Of a DNA stretch of 64,000 nucleotides, positions 8,698-17,804 are shown piece after piece; within the stretch, counting starts at the first letter, position 1; every line of letters starts with the position of its first letter. The notes beneath the pieces were generated by a model that worked only from the letters and a program-made list of their open reading frames with translations, had not been told where the DNA came from and made no database searches. Position numbers and translations under genes: made by a program. The stretch is from PALSA-1444 sp964291045 (lineage in GTDB: Bacteria > Chlamydiota > Chlamydiia > Chlamydiales > Rhabdochlamydiaceae), in the NCBI RefSeq assembly GCF_964291045.1, contig NZ_OZ197277.1:558001-622000 (forward strand). Reading direction: 5' to 3'.

Positions 8698-9906
8698 ATG
8701 CTAATGCTATTATTTAAACTTCTCATCCATTACGGCATTTCTCTTCCTTCTGCGCTCTTTGATTTTTCCACAAGGATGCTTTTAGGAGCGCTAACAGCTT
8801 GGCTCATCATGATGTTACTTGGTCCCTGGTGGATCAAAAAACTGTATGAAATTAAGACGGGGCAGACGCTTAGGGTAGAAGAAGATTGCCCGCTTCTTGT
8901 AAAGCTCTATGAGAAGAAAAAAAATACACCCTCGATGGGAGGTTTTCTCATTTTATTTTCGATGGTGATGGCGCTTTTATTGTGGATGGATCTTTCTAGT
9001 AGCTATACATGGATTTTACTCATCACAACCCTTTGGCTTGGCGGTGTGGGGGCGTATGACGACTATTTAAAGCTCAAGCATAAAAACAGTAAAGGGCTCT
9101 CATCTGCTAAAAAAATGGGACTTCAGCTCATTTTTGCAGCCTGCATTGCAGGCTATAGCCTCATTCCTGGCATTTCAAGCCTGGTTGAGGAGAAGGTGGG
9201 ATTTAAAGCTCCTATTGCAAAAGACTTTTTTACAGAGTCTCAAGACTCTCCCATTGTGTATCCGCAGACAGAATTCATGACCCATTACTACATCCCTTTC
9301 TATAAATATCCCGTTTTTAAAACAGTGACAGGAATATCTTTGATTGCAGCTGTGATGACTATTGTTGTGATTACAGGAACATCTAACGCAGTGAATCTCA
9401 CCGATGGATTAGATGGACTAGCAAGTGGGTGTGTGGTATTAGTGGCAGGGGTTCTAGGGATTGTGGCTTTTTTATCTAACCATGCAGAGATCGCTAAATA
9501 TTTACATATTTTATATATTGAAGGATCAGGAGAGATTGCGATCTTTCTCTTTGCAACCGTTGGGGCGTGTCTTGGATTTTTATGGTACAACGGACACCCA
9601 GCTCAAGTGTTTATGGGAGATACTGGCTCTTTAGCTCTTGGAGGTGTGCTTGGAGTGAGCGCTGTTTTATTACGGTGTGAGCCTCTTTTAGCTTTGGTGG
9701 GAGGCGTGTTTGTCATTGAGACGCTCTCTGTCATTCTTCAAGTCACAAGCTATAAATGGCGTAACCAGAAAAGGGTCTTTTTATGTACCCCTTTGCACCA
9801 CCATTTTGAGTATAAAGGGTGGCCTGAAACAAAGATTGTCTTAAGATTTTGGATCATAGGGCTCATTTTGGCTGTCATTGGACTCATCTCCTTAAAGGTA
9901 CATTAA
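8698..9906 (+). CDS. mraY: Phospho-MurNAc-pentapeptide transferase MraY
   Basis: An integral membrane enzyme transferring phospho-MurNAc-pentapeptide to undecaprenyl phosphate to give lipid I. The 402 residues include about ten hydrophobic segments. Signature motifs are GAYDDYLK near residue 120, NLTDGLDGLASG, FMGDTGSLALGG and the HHHFEYKGWPE loop near the C-terminus. ATGs at 8698 and 8704 are both possible starts. It is somewhat longer than typical MraY because of an insertion between the early helices and NLTDGLDG (about residues 160-205). The murD start lies 2 nt after its stop. Confidence 0.96.
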   Translation: MLMLLFKLLIHYGISLPSALFDFSTRMLLGALTAWLIMMLLGPWWIKKLYEIKTGQTLRVEEDCPLLVKLYEKKKNTPSMGGFLILFSMVMALLLWMDLSSSYTWILLITTLWLGGVGAYDDYLKLKHKNSKGLSSAKKMGLQLIFAACIAGYSLIPGISSLVEEKVGFKAPIAKDFFTESQDSPIVYPQTEFMTHYYIPFYKYPVFKTVTGISLIAAVMTIVVITGTSNAVNLTDGLDGLASGCVVLVAGVLGIVAFLSNHAEIAKYLHILYIEGSGEIAIFLFATVGACLGFLWYNGHPAQVFMGDTGSLALGGVLGVSAVLLRCEPLLALVGGVFVIETLSVILQVTSYKWRNQKRVFLCTPLHHHFEYKGWPETKIVLRFWIIGLILAVIGLISLKVH

Positions 9907-9908
9907 CC

Positions 9909-11219
9909 GTGAATGTAAAAACCCTTAACTCTAAAACAGCGATCTTAGGGATGGGTAAAAGTGGCCAAGCTGTAGCCAAGTTTTTGCAACACATAGGGCA
10001 AGAGGTGATTTGCTTTGATGATCATAGGCAAGAGGGAGATGTCTATAGATATGTGAATGAAAAGGCTCTTGAAGATGTAGGAGAAGTGATTATTTCTCCA
10101 GGCTGCTCTTTAAAGCACGCTTTAGTGATGCATGCTAAAGAAAAAGAGATTCCTGTTATAGGGGAGATGAGCTTTGCTCTAAAAGCGATTTCTCCTTTCA
10201 TCAAAAAAATTGCCGTGACAGGGACCAACGGAAAAACAACCGTTGTTCTTCTGATGCAGCATATTTTGCAAACAGCTGGAGTTACTGTAAAACTTGGGGG
10301 CAATATTGGGGTGCCTTTAATCTCTTTAGCCAGCGATTTACAAGAAGATGACATCTTAATTATTGAGCTAAGCTCTTATCAATTAGAAACCCTCTCGGGC
10401 CCGGTTTTTGATACGGGAGTGATCTTAAACATTACACCTGATCACTTAGACCGGCATGAGACATTAGATCGGTATGCAGAAATCAAGTGCCATCTTCAAG
10501 CGTGTCTTAAGAAAGAGGGAAAGCTATGGGCTTACTGTGATGTAATTAGGGAGTGGGAAGAAAAACTAAAAGTTGGTTATTTCACGTATGGGGGAGTAAA
10601 GGATGCTTTTGCATGGACATCTGAAAATAAACTGCATTTTCAACAAGGCAATAGCCTGGATCTCTCTTCTCTTACGCAACCACTCTCTACACATGATAAG
10701 GAAAATATTTTAGCTGTTTGGATGGTGTGTAAAGATTTGGGAATTGATGATGCTCTTTTTCTTAAAGGGCTTCAAACCTTTCAAAAGCCATCTCACCGCA
10801 TTGAATGGGTCACCTCGGTTCAAGGTGTAGATTATTTCAATGATAGTAAAGGGACAAATCTAGACGCTACGATTAAAGCTGTTCACTCAATGCAAAAAGA
10901 TGTTATCCTCATTGCTGGCGGAGTGCATAAAGGAGCCTCTTACCATCAATGGAAAGAGCCATTTGAAGGCAGGGTAAAGTGTATCATTGCCCTAGGGGAA
11001 GCATCGCGCCTTATTCAAGAAGAGCTTGCAAGTCACTTTCCTGTCTATGGGGTAGACTCTCTTGAAGAGGCTGTAGAAAGAGCGCATCTCTTAGCTGAGA
11101 GGGGGCATGCAGTCCTCTTATCCCCCGGATGTGCAAGCTTTGATATGTTTAAAGATTATGTCCACCGAGGAAATACATTTAAAAGATTAGTGTTTGAGTT
11201 GAAAAATCGAACAGAATAG
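9909..11219 (+). CDS. murD: UDP-MurNAc-L-alanine:D-glutamate ligase MurD
   Basis: The cytoplasmic Mur ligase adding D-Glu. I place the start at the GTG at 9909, giving MNVKTLNSKTAILGMGKSG, the expected N-terminal Rossmann motif; upstream in-frame sequence would overlap mraY. This gives 436 residues. Motifs are VTGTNGKTTVVLLMQ (ATP loop), GGNIGVPL, ELSSYQLETL, ITPDHLDRH, FNDSKGTNLDAT and LSPGCASFDMFKDYVHRGN. The AAAGG at about 9895-9899 is a plausible ribosome site. It is translationally close to mraY. Confidence 0.95.
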   Translation: MNVKTLNSKTAILGMGKSGQAVAKFLQHIGQEVICFDDHRQEGDVYRYVNEKALEDVGEVIISPGCSLKHALVMHAKEKEIPVIGEMSFALKAISPFIKKIAVTGTNGKTTVVLLMQHILQTAGVTVKLGGNIGVPLISLASDLQEDDILIIELSSYQLETLSGPVFDTGVILNITPDHLDRHETLDRYAEIKCHLQACLKKEGKLWAYCDVIREWEEKLKVGYFTYGGVKDAFAWTSENKLHFQQGNSLDLSSLTQPLSTHDKENILAVWMVCKDLGIDDALFLKGLQTFQKPSHRIEWVTSVQGVDYFNDSKGTNLDATIKAVHSMQKDVILIAGGVHKGASYHQWKEPFEGRVKCIIALGEASRLIQEELASHFPVYGVDSLEEAVERAHLLAERGHAVLLSPGCASFDMFKDYVHRGNTFKRLVFELKNRTE

Positions 11220-11309
11220 ACTAGTCGTTAGGAAAAATCAAGATCGATAAGAACCGTGACTCTATTCAAGAGAATCCCATTCTAAAGATCTAAAGGAGAT
11301 CAATACAAG

Positions 11310-11954
11310 ATGAGCCGAAAAGATACCATTATTATTGCCGTTTTACTTAACGCTGGGCTGCTGATTATGTTATTTGCGAGCAGTTTAAAAGTAGATACCG
11401 TACAAGAGGCGCCCTCTCCTGTCACTGTGGTAGCTTCTCACCACCCTCAAGCGGTAAAAGAGCCTGTAAAAAAAGTAGAATCAACCCCGATCTCCATTGA
11501 CCCTTTAGATCAGGTGATTGAACAATACATCACTCCTAATCTTCCTCCCCATAAAGAGCCTGAAAAAGCTTTAGAAAAGAAAGGGATCATCACATCTCCT
11601 TTAGTCTCTTCACAAGAGGGGTCCTATAGAGGGACAAGAGAGGTGATTGTGAAAAAAGGGGATGTGTTAGAGAAAATTGCAAGACATCATCTTGTGACAG
11701 TAAGTGATATCATTGAGCTCAATCAACTCTCCTCCACGAATCTCAAAATTGGGCAAGTGCTAAAAATACCAGCTTCCACAAAACAAAGCGCGCCTGTTAA
11801 AGAAGAGGGGTATTATACGGTTAAAGCAGGAGATAACCCTTGGATGATTGCGGTGAAGCACCGGATGAAAGTGGAAGATCTCTTAAAGCTCAACCATCTT
11901 AATGAAGAGAGCGCAAAGCGGCTAAAAGCAGGGGATAAGATTCGTATTCAGTAG
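11310..11954 (+). CDS. Membrane-anchored double-LysM peptidoglycan-binding protein (NlpD position)
   Basis: 214 residues: an N-terminal anchor (IIIAVLLNAGLLIMLFAS, residues 7-24), a Pro/Lys-rich linker, then two LysM modules (about residues 110-155 and 168-214; KKGDVLEKIARHH and KAGDNPWMIAVKH). It sits between murD and ftsW, where chlamydiae have an nlpD/amiB-like gene. Unlike canonical NlpD there is no M23 peptidase domain; the protein ends at the second LysM. An AAGGAG at 11291-11296 precedes the ATG. A role in tethering to septal peptidoglycan or activating an amidase is inferred from position. Confidence 0.85.
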   Translation: MSRKDTIIIAVLLNAGLLIMLFASSLKVDTVQEAPSPVTVVASHHPQAVKEPVKKVESTPISIDPLDQVIEQYITPNLPPHKEPEKALEKKGIITSPLVSSQEGSYRGTREVIVKKGDVLEKIARHHLVTVSDIIELNQLSSTNLKIGQVLKIPASTKQSAPVKEEGYYTVKAGDNPWMIAVKHRMKVEDLLKLNHLNEESAKRLKAGDKIRIQ

Positions 11955-11955
11955 T

Positions 11956-13059
11956 ATGAAATGGTTTAATATCTCTCTTTTTACTTCTGTGATGATTGTA
12001 ATCATACTGGGTCTTTCCATGATCTTTAATACCACCTCTGCTGAGGCGATGACAAAATCTATCGGGGGAGATTTCTTATATCAAGCTGTTTTAAAGCAAG
12101 TGATTTATCTCTTACTGGGAGTTCTTTCTGGAGTAGGTATTGGGTATTTAGGGTATCAAGAGATTTTAAAACATAGCGGCTCTTTACTCATTTTTTTTAC
12201 TATTCTTCTCTTACTTGTGTTTATCCCTCCTATCGGCATGCAGGTAAACGGCGCTTATAGATGGCTAAATATTTTAGGCATCTCTTTTCAGCCGTCAGAA
12301 TTTGTGAAATACCTCATCCCTTTATACTTTTTAACACGGATATCTCACCATCCAGGAGATATTGGGTTTTACTTTTTTATTAAAATCCTCTTAATTCTTG
12401 CCATTCCTATTGGTCTTATTCTCATTGAGCCAGATAACGGAACTGTAGCGATTATTCTCATGGGTTTAATGGGGCTTTTTGTGTTAACAGGGATTCGTTG
12501 GAGATATTGGATGCTTCCTCTTTGTCTTTTAATGGGGGTTGGAGGAGGTATTGCGTCTCAAATGCCTCATGTTCACGACCGTATCCGTATCTACATGAAT
12601 CCAGAGCTTGATTTACAAGGGAAAGGGCATCAGCCGCATCAAGCCAAAATTGCTGCTGGATCAGGAGGGCTTTGGGGTAAGGGGTTGGGAGAGAGCATGC
12701 AAAAACTTGACTACCTTCCAGAAGCTAGAAGTGATTATATCGCTGCCATCTTTGGAGAAGAGTTTGGCTTTATGGGCATGATGCTGCTTGTCATTTTGTA
12801 TATGTTAATCGGGTATTTTGGATTTTCTATTGCAGCTTCTGCCAAAGAGTTAACAGCTTTTTATACAGCTGCTATCTTGACCTTTCTTGTCTGTTTTCAA
12901 GCGTTTTTAAACTTAGGAGTGGTCTCAGGGCTTCTTCCTAGTAAAGGGACGAATTTGCCGTTTTTTAGCCAAGGGGGATCTTCTCTTCTTGCTAACCTCA
13001 TGGTGATTTGGATGATTTTAAGTACCACGTATGAGCAAAGACATGTGCAAAAATCGTAA
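11956..13059 (+). CDS. ftsW: Lipid II polymerase/division protein FtsW
   Basis: A SEDS-family glycosyltransferase acting at the division septum. 367 residues with about ten membrane segments. Family motifs visible are NGAYRWLNILGISFQPSE near residue 95, LILIEPDNGTVAIIL, the extracellular loop with GKGLGESMQKLDYLPEARSD near residue 235, and GLLPSKGTNLPFFSQGGSS near residue 325. The ATG follows the LysM gene stop by one base, and the 3' end overlaps murG by 29 nt, so these genes are probably cotranslated. FtsW rather than RodA is favoured by position in the mur cluster. Confidence 0.93.
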   Translation: MKWFNISLFTSVMIVIILGLSMIFNTTSAEAMTKSIGGDFLYQAVLKQVIYLLLGVLSGVGIGYLGYQEILKHSGSLLIFFTILLLLVFIPPIGMQVNGAYRWLNILGISFQPSEFVKYLIPLYFLTRISHHPGDIGFYFFIKILLILAIPIGLILIEPDNGTVAIILMGLMGLFVLTGIRWRYWMLPLCLLMGVGGGIASQMPHVHDRIRIYMNPELDLQGKGHQPHQAKIAAGSGGLWGKGLGESMQKLDYLPEARSDYIAAIFGEEFGFMGMMLLVILYMLIGYFGFSIAASAKELTAFYTAAILTFLVCFQAFLNLGVVSGLLPSKGTNLPFFSQGGSSLLANLMVIWMILSTTYEQRHVQKS

Positions 13060-14125
13060 GGTTGTCATCACAACAGGGGGGACAGGCGGGCATGTGTTTC
13101 CAGCTGAGGCCCTTGCTAAGCAGCTTCTTCAAGAGTCTTATGATGTGACCTTTATTGGCGGCGGCCTTCAAACAAACAGGTATTTCCATAGGCATGAATT
13201 TAAATTTCAAGAGGTGGTTGTTAGCCCTTTTTTCCAGTTAAATATCTTTAAAGCCTTCTGGAGAATTTGTAAAGGAACATGGCAGAGTCTTAAAATTTTA
13301 AAAGCCATAAATCCAGAGATGGTGATTGGGTTTGGAAGCTTTTACACCTTCCCTGTTTTACTAGCTGCATATCTAAAAAAAATACCCATTGTGTTATTTG
13401 AGTCCAATGCGATTCCTGGAAAAGTGAACCGGTTATTTTCGTGGTTAGGAGCGCTTTGTACTGTCCAATTTAAAGAGGCAGGAAAACACCTTTCAGGCCC
13501 CATCATTGAAGTGAAAATGCCTGTTTTAGAAAAAATAGAGGTGGATAAAAGCTTAGCAAGAGAGTATTTCTACTTATGCCCGCATCTTTTAACCATTTTA
13601 GTGTTTGGAGGCTCACAAGGAGCTGACACCATTAATTCTTTTTTTTCTGAGACGATTGCAGAGCTCAAAAGTGACGCGCCGTTTCAAGTGATTCATGTGA
13701 CAGGAAAGACAGATAGCGCAGAAAAACTGCGGCAGTTTTATGCACAAAGAAGCATACCAGCTTGCGTTAAAGCGTTTGAAGAGAGGATGCATTTAGCTTG
13801 GCATGCAGCCTCCATTGTGATTTGTCGATCAGGAGCTGCCACCATTGCTGAGCAAATGCGGTATGCAGTCCCTGGCATTTTTATCCCTTTTGCGAGAGCC
13901 TCTGATGATCATCAAACACAAAATGCAATCTTTGTTGAGCAGGAAGTCAAAGGAGGCTTTACCTGCCCTGAATCTAAGCTTTCTGTAGAATATTTAAAAT
14001 ATTTACTTGAAAACATGCTCTTTTCCGGGAAGAAAGAAGAGATGAAACAAGCGATCATCTATTTTAATCAACGGCAAAATCAAGAAGAGCTTAGCGCAAT
14101 CATTAAACAGTTCATGCAAGGATAA
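13031..14125 (+). CDS. murG: Lipid II synthase MurG
   Basis: A peripheral GT-B glycosyltransferase adding GlcNAc to lipid I. 364 residues. The N-terminal GGTGGHVFPA loop (residues 15-24), GFGSFYTFPV, FESNAIPGKVNR, FGGSQGADTIN and ICRSGAATIAEQ are typical. The ATG at 13031 lies inside ftsW; a second in-frame ATG at 13043 is also possible and still precedes the glycine loop. It is followed 4 nt later by murC-ddl. Confidence 0.95.
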   Translation: MSKDMCKNRKVVITTGGTGGHVFPAEALAKQLLQESYDVTFIGGGLQTNRYFHRHEFKFQEVVVSPFFQLNIFKAFWRICKGTWQSLKILKAINPEMVIGFGSFYTFPVLLAAYLKKIPIVLFESNAIPGKVNRLFSWLGALCTVQFKEAGKHLSGPIIEVKMPVLEKIEVDKSLAREYFYLCPHLLTILVFGGSQGADTINSFFSETIAELKSDAPFQVIHVTGKTDSAEKLRQFYAQRSIPACVKAFEERMHLAWHAASIVICRSGAATIAEQMRYAVPGIFIPFARASDDHQTQNAIFVEQEVKGGFTCPESKLSVEYLKYLLENMLFSGKKEEMKQAIIYFNQRQNQEELSAIIKQFMQG

Positions 14126-14129
14126 GGCG

Positions 14130-16490
14130 ATGACACACTACCATTTTATCGGAATTGGCGGAATTGGAATGAGCGCTCTTGCGCGCATTGTTCATGAAAG
14201 AAATGTATTTGTGCAAGGCAGCGAGATTAAAAAAACAGCCTTAACACATCAGCTCAAAGAAGAGGGTATAGATGTGTTTTATCCTCCTGAAAAAAAAGAG
14301 CTAAAAGATGAGATGACAGTTATTTTTGGCTCTGCCATTTTAGAAGATCATGCAGAATATCTTGCAGCCAAGAGAAAAAATTTAACGCTTCTTCATCGGT
14401 CAGATCTCTTAAGTCAGCTCATGGAAGGGTTTACACCTCTTTTAGTGGCAGGAACACACGGCAAAACATCCACAGCTGCGCTTTTAAGTCATACACTTTG
14501 CACAAATGGATTAAATCCCTCTTACGCTCTTGGAGGCATTTCTTTAAATACCCATAAAAATGGGCATCACGGTAAAGGTTCTTTCTTTGTTGCAGAAGCA
14601 GATGAGAGTGATGGAACGTTTTGTAAATACAAAGGGTTTGGAGCTATCATCACAAATATTGAAGAAGAGCACCTCAGTTTTTGGAAAAATAAAGAGGCTC
14701 TCATTCAAGGATTTCAACAGTTTGCTGCGCAAATATCTGATCATCTTCTTTTTTGCTGTGATGACCCTATTTTAAAAGATATGCCTCTTAAAGGAATGAG
14801 CTACGGCTTTTCTGTTACAGCAGATATCTGCATTACACGGTTTATCCAAAAAGAGTGGCAAATTGAGTTTGATCTCACTATTCAAGGGAAAAGCTACCTG
14901 AATATAGAGCTTCCTCTCATTGGACGGCACCACGCTTTAAACGGGGCTGCCGTGTTTGGTCTCACGCTTTTAATGGGAATAGATGAACAAGGGATCAGGG
15001 AGAGCTTTAAACAATTTAAGGGAGTGAAAAGAAGGATGGAAAAGAAAGGGGAAAATAAAGGGGTCATGATCTTTGATGATTATGCACACCACCCAACTGA
15101 AATTCAAACAACGCTCCAAGGGTTAAAGCAAGCATCAGAGGAAAAAAGAGTGGTGGCTATTTTTGAGCCGCACAGATTTTCAAGGTTTAAACATGCGTGG
15201 GATGCTTTTTTAGAAGCGTTTACCTTAGTGGACTATTTAATTGTTACAGATGTAGAAAGTGCAGGAGAGCTTCCCATTGAAGGGGTTACAGGAGAGCTCT
15301 TTGCTCATGAGCTTAAACAAAAAGTAGCCATACCTGTAGAATTTGTAAAAAGAGAGCATCTTTTACCGTTTGTAGGCAAGTTACTGCGTCCTCATGATGT
15401 GTGCATTACACTTGGAGCTGGCTCTATTACTGCATTAAGTGATGAACTTTTACACTACCCCATTTCTCCGTTTTCTCTTTTTTTCATCCAAGGGGGAAGA
15501 TCAGCTGAGCATGAAGTGGCTCTTTTATCTGCAAAAATGGTTAAAGCAAATCTTAACGAAGAGTTTTATAAGACAGCTGTCTGGACCATTTCTAAAGAGG
15601 GCAAATGGTATTTTAATGATCAGCAAAAATCGGTTAAAGAGGTGGTAGATGCTCTATCTCATGCAGATCTTGCCTTTCCTCTTTTACACGGCCCCTTTGG
15701 AGAAGATGGGATGATGCAGGGGTTTTTAGAGATGGTAGGCATTCCTTATATTGGATGTGATTTTAGATCAGGTGCTGTCTGTATGGATAAAGCGTGGTCT
15801 AAACAGATTGCTTCTTCTCAAGGGGTCTTCGTTGCTCCTTTTATTCCCTTTACAGCAGGGGAATGGAGAGGTAACAAAGACCTTGTTAAAGAGACGATTT
15901 TAAACCGTTTCACCTTCCCTTTTTATATTAAAGCGGTTCATTTGGGCTCTACATTTGGAGTCTTTAAAGTGAAAGAAGAGAAAGATATCTCTAACGCCAT
16001 TGAAGAGATCATCAAGCTAGATTATAAATTCCTTGTCGAAGAAGAGGTGATTGGAAGAGAGATGGAGTTTGGGTTTATTGGAGATCAGATTGTAGCCGTA
16101 TCTCAAGGAGCTGAAGTGATTTTAAAGGGAGAGGTGCATACATATGAAAATAAGTATAGTAAGACAGGGTCTCCAGCTATTTTAAAAGCCCCCCTGCCTC
16201 CTCTTCAAGCCCTAGAAGGAAGAGTTGCTGCAGAAAGAGTCTATAGAGCGCTTGGGTGTTCTGGGCTAGCCCGTATCGATTTTTTTCTCACCTCTGATGG
16301 AATATGGGTGTTTAATGAAATTAACCCCATGCCAGGGCTGACCCCTACAAGTGTCTATCCTGCGATGTGGAAAGCAGAAGGGGTCTCTATGACAGCTTTG
16401 ATAGACCGTATTGTGATTGCAAGTCTTCATCGGCACCGCATGCAACATCTACATCTTCAGCCTCCAAAAAAACCGCCTATAGATTTATAA
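14130..16490 (+). CDS. murC/ddl: MurC-Ddl fusion (UDP-MurNAc:L-Ala ligase / D-Ala-D-Ala ligase)
   Basis: 786 residues with two enzymes in one chain, a fusion characteristic of chlamydiae. Residues 1 to about 445 are MurC: HFIGIGGIGMSALARI, the ATP loop VAGTHGKTSTAALL, EADESDGTF and FDDYAHHPTEI. Residues of about 450-786 are Ddl with an ATP-grasp fold: QGGRSAEHEVALLSA, HGPFGEDGMMQGFLEM, and the metal-binding C-terminus FNEINPMPGLTPTSVYP. AAGGATAAGGCG just before the ATG is a good ribosome site. It supplies both the first amino-acid step and the D-Ala-D-Ala used by MurF. Confidence 0.96.
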   Translation: MTHYHFIGIGGIGMSALARIVHERNVFVQGSEIKKTALTHQLKEEGIDVFYPPEKKELKDEMTVIFGSAILEDHAEYLAAKRKNLTLLHRSDLLSQLMEGFTPLLVAGTHGKTSTAALLSHTLCTNGLNPSYALGGISLNTHKNGHHGKGSFFVAEADESDGTFCKYKGFGAIITNIEEEHLSFWKNKEALIQGFQQFAAQISDHLLFCCDDPILKDMPLKGMSYGFSVTADICITRFIQKEWQIEFDLTIQGKSYLNIELPLIGRHHALNGAAVFGLTLLMGIDEQGIRESFKQFKGVKRRMEKKGENKGVMIFDDYAHHPTEIQTTLQGLKQASEEKRVVAIFEPHRFSRFKHAWDAFLEAFTLVDYLIVTDVESAGELPIEGVTGELFAHELKQKVAIPVEFVKREHLLPFVGKLLRPHDVCITLGAGSITALSDELLHYPISPFSLFFIQGGRSAEHEVALLSAKMVKANLNEEFYKTAVWTISKEGKWYFNDQQKSVKEVVDALSHADLAFPLLHGPFGEDGMMQGFLEMVGIPYIGCDFRSGAVCMDKAWSKQIASSQGVFVAPFIPFTAGEWRGNKDLVKETILNRFTFPFYIKAVHLGSTFGVFKVKEEKDISNAIEEIIKLDYKFLVEEEVIGREMEFGFIGDQIVAVSQGAEVILKGEVHTYENKYSKTGSPAILKAPLPPLQALEGRVAAERVYRALGCSGLARIDFFLTSDGIWVFNEINPMPGLTPTSVYPAMWKAEGVSMTALIDRIVIASLHRHRMQHLHLQPPKKPPIDL

Positions 16491-16513
16491 AATGGATTTA
16501 TAAAAACAGTTTT

Positions 16514-17296
16514 ATGAAAACGGATTTAAGTTTAGTTACAGCCCTCACCTGGATTGTAGGGTCCATGCTCATCATTCCAGGAGGGGTGTATAAAAGCTAT
16601 CACCTCCTTAATCAGGCATCTTTTTTTATAGAGCATCCCATTTGTAGGATCATTCAAACAACTTCTCAGCAAGAAAGACTCTCTACTTCTTATCTTGCGT
16701 ATCTCATGAATATCTCAGCAGATAAGCCGGCAAAAGCTAAATATTTTGATACGCGGCTCGCAAAAAAACAGCTCCTTACATCTCCTCTCATTAAAGAGGC
16801 GTATGTTCAGCTCATTAAGCCAGATACGCTTTATATCGACTATGCCGTCAGGCACCCGGTTGCTTGGATTGAAGATTATGAAAATATGGCAGTAGATGAA
16901 GAGAGAACACTTTTTCCTATTACCCCTTTTTTTTCTCCTAAAAAACTCCCCAGAATACTGCTTGATTTAAACCTATGTGAAGCAAAGTGGGGAGCAAGAA
17001 TTACCTCTTACCGTTTAGAGCTTGCGTTGCAGTGCCTAAAAACATTAGAGTCTCTTTCGGTCAATGTGCATAAAATTGATGTTTCAAAAGCTGAATACGC
17101 CTCTCTTGGACAGCGTGAAATTATCGTGACCTTAGAAGAAGAGAAGAGAGAGAGAATTTTACGGCTAACCCCTAAAGATTTTGCAAAAGAGATCGGAAAC
17201 TATTTAGAGCTAAGACCAAATCTTACTTTAACAGATCATGTGATTGATCTTAGGATCCCAAAGCTTGCCTTCATCGACTCTTTAGAGCCTTCCTAA
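16514..17296 (+). CDS. ftsQ: FtsQ-like division protein
   Basis: A single-pass bitopic protein with a short cytoplasmic tail, a membrane segment (VTALTWIVGSMLIIPGGVY, about residues 7-25) and a periplasmic POTRA-like region (KKQLLTSPLIKEAYVQLIKP, then VRHPVAWIED). The fold and position after murC/ddl match the divergent chlamydial FtsQ. The reading frame is open back to an ATG at 16367, but that would overlap murC/ddl by 124 nt; I prefer the ATG at 16514 (260 residues), which places the anchor near the N-terminus. FtsQ is recognised mainly from topology and context, since sequence identity in this family is low. Confidence 0.75.
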   Translation: MKTDLSLVTALTWIVGSMLIIPGGVYKSYHLLNQASFFIEHPICRIIQTTSQQERLSTSYLAYLMNISADKPAKAKYFDTRLAKKQLLTSPLIKEAYVQLIKPDTLYIDYAVRHPVAWIEDYENMAVDEERTLFPITPFFSPKKLPRILLDLNLCEAKWGARITSYRLELALQCLKTLESLSVNVHKIDVSKAEYASLGQREIIVTLEEEKRERILRLTPKDFAKEIGNYLELRPNLTLTDHVIDLRIPKLAFIDSLEPS

Positions 17297-17476
17297 AGAG
17301 TGCTAAGACATGTAACTTGAAGTCCTGGACAGGAGATATAAGAGAACAAGATAAAATCTAAGGACTCTTAGCGTGAACAAAATGACGTATTTTTTACTTT
17401 TTTAAAAAGAGTTTTTTAGATTTTTTTTGCTCCCTTTTCTCTCTTCCCTTGTTCCAAATCCTTAGAGAGTGTTAGA

Positions 17477-17506
17477 TTGTCATCCTTTAACTTTTAAACT
17501 GATAAT
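17477..17506 (+). promoter_or_regulatory. Putative promoter of khpA
   Basis: TTGTCA (17477-17482), an 18-bp spacer and GATAAT (17501-17506) form a good sigma-70-type promoter. The -10 ends only 6 bp before the ATG at 17513, so transcription would begin at or next to the start codon, implying a leaderless or nearly leaderless mRNA if this promoter is used. Confidence 0.4.
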
Positions 17507-17512
17507 AGAAAT

Positions 17513-17746
17513 ATGAAAGAATTTGTAGAATATCTTATTAAAAATCTTGTGGACGCACCTGAAGAGGTTCAGGTGAATATTGTTGAAGGAGAAAAAGGAA
17601 CTGTCATCGAAGTGAAAGTCGCTCCTCAAGATATTGGAAAAATTGTGGGCCGTCAAGGAAGGACTGTTAAAGCCTTAAGAGTCATTACCATGACAATTGG
17701 AACAAGAGTGGGACGTAAAGTGCGTCTTGAAGTGATTCAACCTTAA
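17513..17746 (+). CDS. khpA: KH-domain RNA-binding protein KhpA
   Basis: 77 residues forming one type-II KH domain with the RNA-binding GxxG loop in IGKIVGRQGRTVKALR. The length and sequence match the KhpA/YlqC (UPF0109) family, which binds structured RNAs, often with KhpB/EloR. No Shine-Dalgarno is visible; a promoter-like element lies immediately upstream. The next gene, miaA, is close on the same strand, so they may share a transcript. Confidence 0.9.
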   Translation: MKEFVEYLIKNLVDAPEEVQVNIVEGEKGTVIEVKVAPQDIGKIVGRQGRTVKALRVITMTIGTRVGRKVRLEVIQP

Positions 17747-17804
17747 GAAGCCTTTTTTAATACAAAGCTTCTTGCCTTATAGTAATCGATATTTTTTAGC
17801 CGGT

